DNA from: Texcoconibacillus texcoconensis | Lineage (GTDB): Bacteria > Bacillota > Bacilli > Bacillales > Salisediminibacteriaceae | Direction of reading: 5' to 3' | Assembly: GCF_014202575.1 (NCBI RefSeq) | Contig: NZ_JACHHB010000011.1 | Coordinates: forward strand, 1-64,000 | Length of the DNA stretch: 64,000 nt | Shown here: positions 56,467 to 64,000 of the stretch, piece by piece | How the letters are laid out: every line of letters begins with the position of its first letter | How positions within the stretch are numbered: position 1 is the stretch's first letter | Program-made: the position numbers and the translations under genes | The notes under the pieces: generated by a model | The model's input: only the letters and a program-made list of their open reading frames with translations | Told to the model about the DNA's origin: nothing | Database searches by the model: none

Positions 56467-56619
56467 ATGCGTAATACGCGAAACGAACAACCTTACGATG
56501 AGGAAATTGAAGCGATTCATGTTCGTGAAGCGCTAAAGGGGCTTGCTTTAGGACTAACAATGATGGTAACCACGTTTCTTGTTCTACATTTTATATTCGG
56601 CTTTCAAATGTTCGGATAA
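56467..56619 (+). CDS. Small membrane protein, 50 residues
   Basis: An ATG at 56467 with GGTGGTGAT upstream opens MRNTRNEQPYDEEIEAIHVR, then EALKGLALGLTMMVTT and FLVLHFIFGFQMFG. The N-terminal half is charged and the C-terminal half is one membrane helix. A strong terminator follows at once. The good ribosome site and terminator support a real gene. Family not recognised. Confidence 0.65.
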   Translation: MRNTRNEQPYDEEIEAIHVREALKGLALGLTMMVTTFLVLHFIFGFQMFG

Positions 56620-56652
56620 AAAAAGATCCCTCATTAAAAAGGGATCTTTTTC
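56618..56652. terminator. Bidirectional terminator
   Basis: AAAAAGATCCC and GGGATCTTTTT form an 11-bp stem between the small membrane protein gene and convergent ppaC. Confidence 0.9.
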
Positions 56653-56665
56653 TATCCTCCTATTG

Positions 56666-57598
56666 TTAGGACAACACTTGTGTTAACTGCGGAACAATCT
56701 GCTTTTTGCGGGAAACAACACCTTCAAGTGTCGCTTGACCATCTTCCAGTGAAACATCAAACGCTTTTTCGACTGCTTGTTGTTGCTCACCCACAGCTAA
56801 CGCAACGGTGTTGTTGGACAGAATATTTGTCACCGCTAGAACGAACAAATCGAGTTCATTCCCATCAACAGAACGATTCATCTCTTCTTCTACTTCTTTT
56901 TTACGAATCAAGATATCATTCTCATCGATCACATTAACTTGTGCGACTTGTACTTTATGTTCTCCCATCGAAAATTCTTTCTTGTCCATCGTAAGTATTT
57001 CTTCGATAGATTTTCCTTGCATATCTGCGCCAGCTTTCAACATGTCTAGCCCATATTCTTCTAAGTTCACATTTGCGATAGAAGCTAACTCTTGTGCAAC
57101 TTTTTCATCTTCCGGTGTACACGTTGGCGATTTAAATAACAAAGTATCAGAAATGATCGCTGACAACATTAATCCTGCGATTTTCGGTTCTATCTCAACT
57201 TGCTGCTCTTTGAATAACTTGTACAAGATCGTCGTCGTACATCCTACCGGTTCTGCTCGATAATAAAGTGGACTTTCTGTTTCAAAGTTTGCAATACGAT
57301 GGTGATCAATCACTTCAAGAATTTGTACCTTATCTAAGTCTGAGACACTTTGTTGACGTTCATTGTGATCAACTAAAATAACTTGGCTGACTTCCTCAGA
57401 TACTTCATCTCGAAGCTGAGGTTCTTCAACCTCAAAATAATTCAAAACATACTCTGTTTCTTTATTTATTTCACCAAGGCGTACGGGTTCAGCATTTAAT
57501 CCTAATACTTTTTTCAAATGTGTATAAACGATCGCCGAACAAATCGAATCTGTATCTGGACTTTGATGGCCGAAAACAAATACTTTTTCTTCTCTCAT
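56666..57598 (-). CDS. ppaC: Manganese-dependent inorganic pyrophosphatase
   Basis: A 310-residue family II (DHH/DHHA2) pyrophosphatase. [19 protein letters not shown] and [10 protein letters not shown] hold the Mn2+ ligands, and the C-terminal [10 protein letters not shown] binds substrate. The ATG at 57598 follows GAGGGG by 9 bp. Confidence 0.95.
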   Translation of the reverse strand: MREEKVFVFGHQSPDTDSICSAIVYTHLKKVLGLNAEPVRLGEINKETEYVLNYFEVEEPQLRDEVSEEVSQVILVDHNERQQSVSDLDKVQILEVIDHHRIANFETESPLYYRAEPVGCTTTILYKLFKEQQVEIEPKIAGLMLSAIISDTLLFKSPTCTPEDEKVAQELASIANVNLEEYGLDMLKAGADMQGKSIEEILTMDKKEFSMGEHKVQVAQVNVIDENDILIRKKEVEEEMNRSVDGNELDLFVLAVTNILSNNTVALAVGEQQQAVEKAFDVSLEDGQATLEGVVSRKKQIVPQLTQVLS

Positions 57599-57706
57599 AT
57601 TCACGGACCCCTCTATATAAGATTTCTTTTTCCATACAAAAGATCCTACTTCAACCTACTCAATTTGTCACTGATATTTAGGTTTTTGAACCTTTTACAT
57701 TTTTGT

Positions 57707-59197
57707 TTATCCTTTGGCACGTCGACCTTTCTTATCATTCAACATACGCTTTAACTTCTTCAAACTCTTGCGCGATACGAGAATATACAAGATATCACCG
57801 CCATGGATGACCGTTTCACCATAGGGGGTGATCAAATCTCCATCTCGAATGACCGCATTAATCAGCACATCATCAGGAAATTCAATATCAGTCAAAGAGC
57901 GACCGACAACTGCCGCGTCTTCTGGCACGTGATATTCAATGATCTCCGCATTGGCTTGCCCAATTGAAACTAACTCCAAAGAATGGAAAGGGGTGACTTT
58001 TTTCGGTCCTGTTAAGCCTAACTTCTCTGCAAATGTTGAAATCGTTGAACCTTGTACGAGTGCTGATGCTAGTACAACGAAGAAAACGACATTGAAAAAG
58101 AGTTGACTCGACTCATAACCTGCAACCATTGGGTATGTCGCTAATACGATTGGGACTGCTCCGCGCAAACCAGCCCAAGAGATAAAAACACGTTCCTTTA
58201 ACCCAAAGCCAAAACCGATTGTTGATAAAAATACAGCGACGGGACGTGCGATAAACATTAAAATAATCGCTAGTAAAATACCTCTCCATATGACATCGAA
58301 TGTAAATAATTGCACAGGGAAAACGAGTAAACCGAGGATCACAAACATTGTGATTTGCATCATCCAGGCGAAGCCTTCATTAAAACGGAAAATAGAATGT
58401 CGATATGTTAAATCGGAATTTCCAATCACGAGCGCCGCTACATAGACTGCGAGTAGCCCACTTGCTTCACTAAGAGAAACGACACTATATGTAAATAACG
58501 CAAATCCTAGCGCGAAAACAGGATATAAACCTCCTGAATCTAAATTGACACGATTAATCGACCAGGAAGCTACCCAACCAAGTGCTAATCCTGCGACAAG
58601 ACCCATTCCCATTTGCCATAAAAAGGAACCTACTAAACCGAAAAAGCCTTCTCCACCGAAGGTAATCCATTCAACAAGTCCGATCGTCAAAAACATCGCC
58701 ATCGGATCGTTCGTACCTGACTCTGCTTCAAGTGTCGCCTCTAGGTTATCTTTAATATTTTGGTTTTTTAAAGAAGCAAAAACCGCTGCCGCATCGGTGG
58801 ACCCAACAATCGCACCGAACAACAGCCCTTCCAACCAAGTGACATTCAAGATCATCATTGCAGCGACAGAAACGAGCGCGGTTGTCAACAAGACACCGAC
58901 TGTTGCAAGTATAAGTGAAGGGGCAACAACCGGGCGAACCGTCGTCCATTTTGTTTGCATACCACCTTCAAACAAAATGATGACAAGGGCAATCATACCA
59001 ATCAACTGGGCATGCTGTGGATTATCAAAATAAATAAGACCAAGTCCATCACTTCCCGCTAACATACCGACGACAATAAAGAGCACGAGCGCTGGAACTC
59101 CCAGACGGCTTGAAAACTTTGTCGTTAATACACCTACAATAAATAATAATGCGAGTAGTAAAATGATGCCATCAGTTGTGATGATTTGTTCAAACAT
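57707..59197 (-). CDS. CPA1 family cation/proton antiporter with TrkA-C domain
   Basis: A 496-residue NhaP2/CvrA-like antiporter with about 12 membrane helices. The ion-site region GSTDAAAVFASLK and LEAESGTNDPMAMFLTIGLVE is conserved. A C-terminal RCK_C (TrkA-C) domain covers around 405-485. It probably exchanges K+ or Na+ for H+, useful in alkaline or saline conditions. Substrate is not determined. Confidence 0.9.
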   Translation of the reverse strand: MFEQIITTDGIILLLALLFIVGVLTTKFSSRLGVPALVLFIVVGMLAGSDGLGLIYFDNPQHAQLIGMIALVIILFEGGMQTKWTTVRPVVAPSLILATVGVLLTTALVSVAAMMILNVTWLEGLLFGAIVGSTDAAAVFASLKNQNIKDNLEATLEAESGTNDPMAMFLTIGLVEWITFGGEGFFGLVGSFLWQMGMGLVAGLALGWVASWSINRVNLDSGGLYPVFALGFALFTYSVVSLSEASGLLAVYVAALVIGNSDLTYRHSIFRFNEGFAWMMQITMFVILGLLVFPVQLFTFDVIWRGILLAIILMFIARPVAVFLSTIGFGFGLKERVFISWAGLRGAVPIVLATYPMVAGYESSQLFFNVVFFVVLASALVQGSTISTFAEKLGLTGPKKVTPFHSLELVSIGQANAEIIEYHVPEDAAVVGRSLTDIEFPDDVLINAVIRDGDLITPYGETVIHGGDILYILVSRKSLKKLKRMLNDKKGRRAKG

Positions 59198-59340
59198 GCA
59201 GCATAAATTCTCCCCTCTTTATAACAACCAATACGTAATACTCTCCTTATATCATTATTATACCATTATGAAAAAAAGATGAAAAATCATTCACACAAAG
59301 ATAAAAATCGTTCCACAAGTACATAACGCTGAAATCACCT

Positions 59341-59366
59341 AAAAAAAGACCGCCTTCAGCGGTCTT
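59341..59366 (-). terminator. Terminator of the nadBCA operon
   Basis: AGACCGC and GCGGTCT stem with a 5-nt loop and a T7 tail on the minus strand, 6 bp past nadA. Confidence 0.92.
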
Positions 59367-59371
59367 CCTCC

Positions 59372-60478
59372 CTAAGATGAAATCTCAAACATTCTTTCAA
59401 TCGCTTGCACGGCTTTGGATGAAACGTCTTTATCTACGCGAATCGTGTTGTTCGCACTACCTGCTTCGATTCTCTCTAAAGACCATACGAAATGCGGTAA
59501 GTCAATCCGATTCATTGTCACACATGGGCACATGTTAGGGTTTAAAGAAACGATGTCTTGTTCTGGGTGTTCATGGCGGATTCGTTCAACGAGGTTCATT
59601 TCTGTCCCGATCGCCCATTTTGTTCCTGGCGCCGCTTCGCGGACAGATTTGATAATCGTACTCGTCGAACCGCTTTGGTCACTGGCTTGAACGACGTCAA
59701 ACGTACACTCCGGATGAACAAGAATCTTACGTTCTGGCTCACTTTCTCGAAGTTGACGAACATGTTCAATTGTGAACATTTCATGTACTGAACAATGACC
59801 TTTCCAAAGAATCATACGCTTATCTTCTTCTCCAGATGAACTTAAGGTTTCTGATATTGGGTCCCATACTGTCATTTGTTCTAAAGGGATGCCTAAGTCA
59901 TAAGCGGTATTTCTTCCTAGGTGCTGGTCGGGTAAAAATAGGATGCGCTCTTTTTGGTTAAATGCCCATTGCAACACTTTTTTTGCGTTGGAAGATGTGA
60001 CAGTAGCGCCTCCGCGTTCAGCGACAAATGCTTTAATCTCAGCGGTGGAGTTGACGTAAGTGAGCGGGATGATTGTATCGCCAAATTGTGCCGTGAGCTT
60101 CTCCCACGCGCGTTCTGCTTGCTTGATATCGGCCATATCAGCCATTGAGCAGCCTGCGCGCATATCGGGTAAGACGACGGTTTGATCGGCGCGGGTAAGC
60201 ATGTCAGCTGTTTCGGCCATAAAGTGAACGCCACAAAATACGATGTATTCTGCCTGGGACATCTGCGATGACATCTTTGCAAGCTGGAGTGAGTCACCTG
60301 TAGCATCGGCAAATTGAATGACCTCATCTTTTTGATAATGATGACCTGGGATAAACAAACGGTCTCCCAACTTCTCCTTCACCCTCTTAGCGCGCTTAAT
60401 CAGTGCGTCAGTCGACAAGTGTTTATACTCTTCTGGCATCATTGATGTTTTTGCTTCTAATTCGTGAAGTATACTCAA
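59372..60478 (-). CDS. nadA: Quinolinate synthase
   Basis: A 368-residue NadA that condenses iminoaspartate with DHAP. Iron-sulfur cysteines sit in VFCGVHFMAE, the HPEC segment and NPNMCPCVTMNR. GHHYQKDEVIQFAD is the family signature near the N-terminus. The start is TTG at 60478 behind GAGGAG and gives MSILHELEAK, like B. subtilis. It begins 5 bp after nadC. Confidence 0.95.
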   Translation of the reverse strand: MSILHELEAKTSMMPEEYKHLSTDALIKRAKRVKEKLGDRLFIPGHHYQKDEVIQFADATGDSLQLAKMSSQMSQAEYIVFCGVHFMAETADMLTRADQTVVLPDMRAGCSMADMADIKQAERAWEKLTAQFGDTIIPLTYVNSTAEIKAFVAERGGATVTSSNAKKVLQWAFNQKERILFLPDQHLGRNTAYDLGIPLEQMTVWDPISETLSSSGEEDKRMILWKGHCSVHEMFTIEHVRQLRESEPERKILVHPECTFDVVQASDQSGSTSTIIKSVREAAPGTKWAIGTEMNLVERIRHEHPEQDIVSLNPNMCPCVTMNRIDLPHFVWSLERIEAGSANNTIRVDKDVSSKAVQAIERMFEISS

Positions 60479-60483
60479 TACAA

Positions 60484-61326
60484 TCACTCCTCTTTTTTGA
60501 TCACATCAAAACTTATATCTAAAGACTTATAGGAATGGGTGAGCGCGCCAACGGAAAGAAAATCGACACCTGTTTCGGCATACTGCGCCACTTGTTCTTC
60601 ATCAATACCACCTGATACTTCGGTGTATATCGATGACGGAACTTCCTTCGCCCATTTCTCTACAGTAGCTGGGGTGACGTTATCAAACATGATGATATCA
60701 GCACCTGCTTCAATCGCTTCATGCAACTGCTTCTCGTTTTCAACTTCCACTTCTACTCGCACCATATGACCAACATGACGTTTCACAGCTTCAACTGCTT
60801 TTGTGATTGATCCTGCTTGCGCGATATGATTATCTTTTATCAACGCACCATCATCGAGACGTAAGCGATGATTAGCGCCACCCCCACACACAACAGCATG
60901 CTTTTCAAACATTCGCAGACCAGGAGTCGTTTTGCGTGTGTCAATCACACGCGTGGAACCAGATGCTTGTAACACTTTCGTCATGCGGTTTGTCATCGTT
61001 GCAATACCACTCATACGTTGAACAACATTTAACAACACGCGTTCACTTGTGAGCAAATCATTAATCGGTCCATACACTTCACATATTGGCTCTCCCTTTT
61101 TGACAAAAGTTCCGTCTGGAAGGTTGTGTGAGATTTCAATATTGTTATTGAAAAGTCGATAGCCTTCCTTTAATACTTCTTCCCCTACAAAGATGCCTTC
61201 TTCTTTCGCAATAAACCTTCCTTGGCTCCACTCATTTTCAAACATTGATTCGGTCGTTACATCTCCATATCCAATATCCTCTACAAAAAACTGTTCCAAT
61301 TGTTTGCGAAGCGCGATTTTATTCAT
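60484..61326 (-). CDS. nadC: Nicotinate-nucleotide pyrophosphorylase
   Basis: A 280-residue quinolinate phosphoribosyltransferase. RVIDTRKTTPGLRMFEKHAV and GGGANHRLRLDDGALIKDNH form the active site. It is the middle gene of nadB-nadC-nadA, 20 bp after nadB. Confidence 0.95.
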   Translation of the reverse strand: MNKIALRKQLEQFFVEDIGYGDVTTESMFENEWSQGRFIAKEEGIFVGEEVLKEGYRLFNNNIEISHNLPDGTFVKKGEPICEVYGPINDLLTSERVLLNVVQRMSGIATMTNRMTKVLQASGSTRVIDTRKTTPGLRMFEKHAVVCGGGANHRLRLDDGALIKDNHIAQAGSITKAVEAVKRHVGHMVRVEVEVENEKQLHEAIEAGADIIMFDNVTPATVEKWAKEVPSSIYTEVSGGIDEEQVAQYAETGVDFLSVGALTHSYKSLDISFDVIKKEE

Positions 61327-61346
61327 AAAATCTCCTCCTGTTATCC

Positions 61347-62876
61347 TTAAAGCATCGCTGCTTGTTTCATAGACTGAGTGATTTCGACTTGTTCCCAGCT
61401 ACGTGAAGACTTCGGGAAATCACTTCGATAATGGGCACCTCGACTTTCTTTACGCTCATATGCACTACAGGCGATGAGATAAGAAACAATCGCCATATTA
61501 CTCCGCTCAAGCTGATCAAGGGATAAGCCACTACGATCTTCCAAATGAATATAAGCTTCTGCAACAGGCTTTAGCCAATCAACAAATGAGCGTAGGCTTT
61601 TTCGATCACGTATGATGCCAATATGTTTTTCTACCATTTCACGCAGCTCACTACGTGTTGGAAGTTTTTCTGAACAGAAGGTAGGGTGAACGGTTTTAGG
61701 TGTAATCGCCACGCGGGATGTTTTCGGGTCATTCATTAATGCGTGTGCTGTGCGCCTTGCAAAAACGAGTGCTTCTAAAAGCGAATTACTTGCTAAACGA
61801 TTGGCACCATGAACCCCCGTGCGAGCGACTTCACCAACTGCATAAAGGCCAGGTACGGTTGTCCGACCATATAGATCCGTCTTCACGCCTCCCATCATAA
61901 AGTGAGCAGCTGGACGAATCGGAAGCATTCCAAGCGACAGAGATTCGCGTCGCCGCATGTCCTCGATCGACGGGAAACGTTCTGCAAATTGCTGTACGTT
62001 ACGCGCATCTAAATATAACTCCTCGCCTTGCATCATCCGCTCGTAAATGGTCCGAGCAACAATATCCCGAGGCGCTAAATCCCCAAGTGGATGAACCCCA
62101 TCCATAACTGAATCCCCATCTTGGTTTATAACCGTCGCACCTTCTCCTCGAACGGCTTCGGATAGTAACCCGACACTTTGATCTTCGTGAACACACATCG
62201 TCGGGTGAAACTGAAGGAATTCCATATCTGACAATGCCGCACCTGCCCTGTAAGCAACAGCAAAACCATCACCAGTGATCCCTTCGCTATTTGACGTATA
62301 CGGAAATAATCCCCCACACCCTCCAGTCGCAAAAACCACTGCTTCTGCTTCGTACGTTTTTACTCGACCATCTCTATCCTTTGTAAACACGCCAGTACAG
62401 GCGCCATTTTCGATTCGAACATCAATAAGCGTTTCATCACTTCGCCGAGTAACATTTGAAGATACTCTTTTCGTCAAAAAGGACATGATCTTTTTCCCTG
62501 TCTGGTCACCACCTGCATGTAAAATGCGCCGAGATGAATGGGCACCTTCTCTTCCTAATAACAGTTCCCCTTGATTATCACAATCAAAAATCATTCCTTC
62601 ATCAATCAAGGACTGAATAGAAGAAACGCCTTCTTCAGCTAACATCGTGATCGCCTGTATATCTCCATGATGACACCCGGCATTCATCGTATCTTTTACG
62701 TGTGACGACACAGAGTCTCTCTTACCAAACGCCCCGGCAACTCCTCCTTGCGCGAGCCAAGAATTCCCTCTATCAGATTTTGAAATGATGATCAGCGGTT
62801 GTTCCTTGGAAATAAAGTTGATGATAGCAAGTGCCGAAATTCCAGTTCCGATAATAACAATTGGTCTTTTAGACAC
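61347..62876 (-). CDS. nadB: L-aspartate oxidase
   Basis: A 509-residue flavoprotein. The FAD motif GTGISALAIINF is N-terminal; SWLAQGGVAGAFG, VFATGGCGGLFPYTSNSEG and GVHGANRLASNSLLEALVF are typical. It makes iminoaspartate for NadA. GTG start behind a G-rich ribosome site. First gene of the operon; divergent from the nifS-type gene. Confidence 0.95.
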   Translation of the reverse strand: MSKRPIVIIGTGISALAIINFISKEQPLIIISKSDRGNSWLAQGGVAGAFGKRDSVSSHVKDTMNAGCHHGDIQAITMLAEEGVSSIQSLIDEGMIFDCDNQGELLLGREGAHSSRRILHAGGDQTGKKIMSFLTKRVSSNVTRRSDETLIDVRIENGACTGVFTKDRDGRVKTYEAEAVVFATGGCGGLFPYTSNSEGITGDGFAVAYRAGAALSDMEFLQFHPTMCVHEDQSVGLLSEAVRGEGATVINQDGDSVMDGVHPLGDLAPRDIVARTIYERMMQGEELYLDARNVQQFAERFPSIEDMRRRESLSLGMLPIRPAAHFMMGGVKTDLYGRTTVPGLYAVGEVARTGVHGANRLASNSLLEALVFARRTAHALMNDPKTSRVAITPKTVHPTFCSEKLPTRSELREMVEKHIGIIRDRKSLRSFVDWLKPVAEAYIHLEDRSGLSLDQLERSNMAIVSYLIACSAYERKESRGAHYRSDFPKSSRSWEQVEITQSMKQAAML

Positions 62877-62895
62877 TCCCCCACCCCCTTAACTT

Positions 62896-62916
62896 TACAT
62901 ATGTCTTGACACCTAT
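62896..62916. promoter_or_regulatory. NiaR-like operator between nadB and nifS
   Basis: ACATATGTCTTGACACCTATA, the reverse complement of which contains AGGTGTCAAGACA, resembles the NiaR (YrxA) box found in the same divergent spacer of B. subtilis. It includes the TTGACA (62905-62910) that may be the -35 box of the nifS promoter. Confidence 0.6.
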
Positions 62917-62970
62917 ATTTACATAAATTTAAAGTAAAGACAACAACTTTTTTACAGGAGGAGATCATTT

Positions 62971-64000
62971 TTGATTTACCTAGACCATGCAGCCACATCA
63001 CCCATGAGTGACGAAGCCATACACACATATTGCGAAACGGCAAGACTTTTCACAGGCAACCCAAGCAGCCTACACGACACCGGCAGTAAAGCCGCCACTC
63101 TACTAGAACACTGTCGTGAAAAGCTAGCAACTACCATCAACGCCAAACGAGACAACATCTATTTCACAAGCGGCGGCACTGAGTCAAACCAACGAATCAT
63201 CCGCTCCCTTTTAAAACCATATCGCAACCAACGACCACACATCATCACATCACACCTTGAACACGCATCAACCCGCACACTTTGCCAAGAATTAAAAGCA
63301 GAAAATATTGAAGTTAGCTTTATTGACATTGACAAATCAGGACACATTCGTTTAGATGAACTTGAGGCAGCCATTCAACCGAATACCATACTCGCAACCC
63401 TCCCTTTTGTGAACGGGGACATTGGGACCATTCAACCGGTTGAAAAAGCCGTTTCTCTTTTACACCAATACAATGTGAAACTTCACTGCGACGCCGTTCA
63501 AGCTTATGGCAAGTTACCGATTGATGTCACTCACATACCAATTGATGCATTGTCTGTAAGTGCTCATAAACTTGGCGGCCCTAAAGGGATTGGATTTGCT
63601 TATTTATCGGAAAACGTACAATGGGAAAGTTTAGAGAGAGGAACAACACACGAGCGCGGGTTTCGCCCTGGGACCGTTGACATACCAAGCGTCGCCTCTT
63701 TTACCGATGCTGCCACAACAGCCTGCCACAATATTCAGACCAATAATAAAGGCGTAAGCGCTCTACGGGATCAAATCATCGAATCCTTGAAAGCCAATCC
63801 CGCGATTGTGATCGAAAGCCCGCAATCATCTTCGTCACCTTATATTGTCGGTTTTCGAATAAAAGAAATGGACGGAACCGTCGCGATGCTCTATATGAAC
63901 AGGTATGGTGTGGCCGTCTCAACAGGTAGTGCTTGCCAAGTTCAAGAAGATCACCCTGCAGAGACGCTAACCGCACTTGGGCGTTCAAGGGATGAAGCTC
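62971..64000 (+). CDS. nifS: NifS-type cysteine desulfurase, partial at window end
   Basis: 343 codons are visible; the 3' end is cut by the window. It starts at TTG behind AGGAGGAG with MIYLDHAATSPMSDEAI. PLP-site His98 is in SHLEHAS, the PLP lysine is Lys200 in SAHKLGGPKG, and the catalytic Cys322 is in STGSACQ. Its divergence from nadBCA matches B. subtilis nifS (nadS), which supplies sulfur for the NadA cluster. Confidence 0.92.
   Translation, partial: MIYLDHAATSPMSDEAIHTYCETARLFTGNPSSLHDTGSKAATLLEHCREKLATTINAKRDNIYFTSGGTESNQRIIRSLLKPYRNQRPHIITSHLEHASTRTLCQELKAENIEVSFIDIDKSGHIRLDELEAAIQPNTILATLPFVNGDIGTIQPVEKAVSLLHQYNVKLHCDAVQAYGKLPIDVTHIPIDALSVSAHKLGGPKGIGFAYLSENVQWESLERGTTHERGFRPGTVDIPSVASFTDAATTACHNIQTNNKGVSALRDQIIESLKANPAIVIESPQSSSSPYIVGFRIKEMDGTVAMLYMNRYGVAVSTGSACQVQEDHPAETLTALGRSRDEA

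Overview
The window looks like core chromosome of a spore-forming, probably halotolerant or alkaliphilic member of the Bacillaceae. The evidence is: a tRNA - SprT-like - cmpA - tex - sigB-operon order that matches Bacillus subtilis as I remember it; AGGAGG-type ribosome binding sites with many TTG and GTG starts; sporulation-linked genes (cmpA, a GerMN lipoprotein, ydcC); and very acidic secreted lipoproteins. I saw no transposase, integrase, prophage or CRISPR array.

Left end (1-16.8 kb). A tRNA operon with eleven genes, all with encoded CCA, is transcribed leftwards from a perfect-consensus sigma-A promoter towards a probable rRNA operon beyond the left edge. It contains two truncated tRNA duplications, each joined to the same small unknown sequence. 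Next come a SprT-like protein, cmpA and tex, then the complete general-stress operon rsbRA-rsbS-rsbT-rsbU-rsbV-rsbW-sigB-rsbX with an internal sigma-B promoter. Upstream of it lie mazEF, alr, the lipoprotein ydcC, the NAD(P)HX repair enzyme, acpS and a divergent rhomboid protease.

Metals and sulfur (16.9-25.7 kb). There is a manganese/zinc-type ABC transporter and an iron(III) ABC transporter with two Fur boxes. A DUF1540 gene with a lost start codon and an in-frame stop lies between them. A CstR-type persulfide sensor sits downstream of a secreted rhodanese lipoprotein.

Carbon and nitrogen (25.7-34.3 kb). Genes pruA-rocD-putB-rocF form one apparent proline/arginine catabolic operon behind a perfect CcpA cre site. 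fruR-fruK-fruA handles fructose.

Envelope, osmotic and metal functions (34.5-53.3 kb). This part holds a YdjM-type membrane hydrolase, sigX-rsiX with an autoregulatory-type promoter and a 30-residue membrane peptide ORF upstream, and gbsR divergent from an opuA glycine-betaine transporter that carries a second, sigma-B-type promoter. It also holds a GerMN lipoprotein, a flavin reductase, an MFS carrier, a His-tailed membrane protein, a methyltransferase, CopA with a CsoR-like operator, csaA, a two-gene Fluc fluoride channel, a DUF1906 protein and a 6-phosphofructokinase.

Right end (53.4-64 kb). An M-box Mg2+ riboswitch precedes a 32-codon ORF and mgtE. A frameshifted NERD-domain gene and a 20-bp tandem array follow, then ppaC, a CPA1 antiporter, and nadB-nadC-nadA divergent from a nifS-type cysteine desulfurase cut by the window edge, with a NiaR-like operator between.

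I found no clear new multigene system. The best leads are the tRNA-associated repeat, the small ORFs upstream of sigX and mgtE, the CstR-rhodanese pair, and the sigma-B link to osmoprotection.
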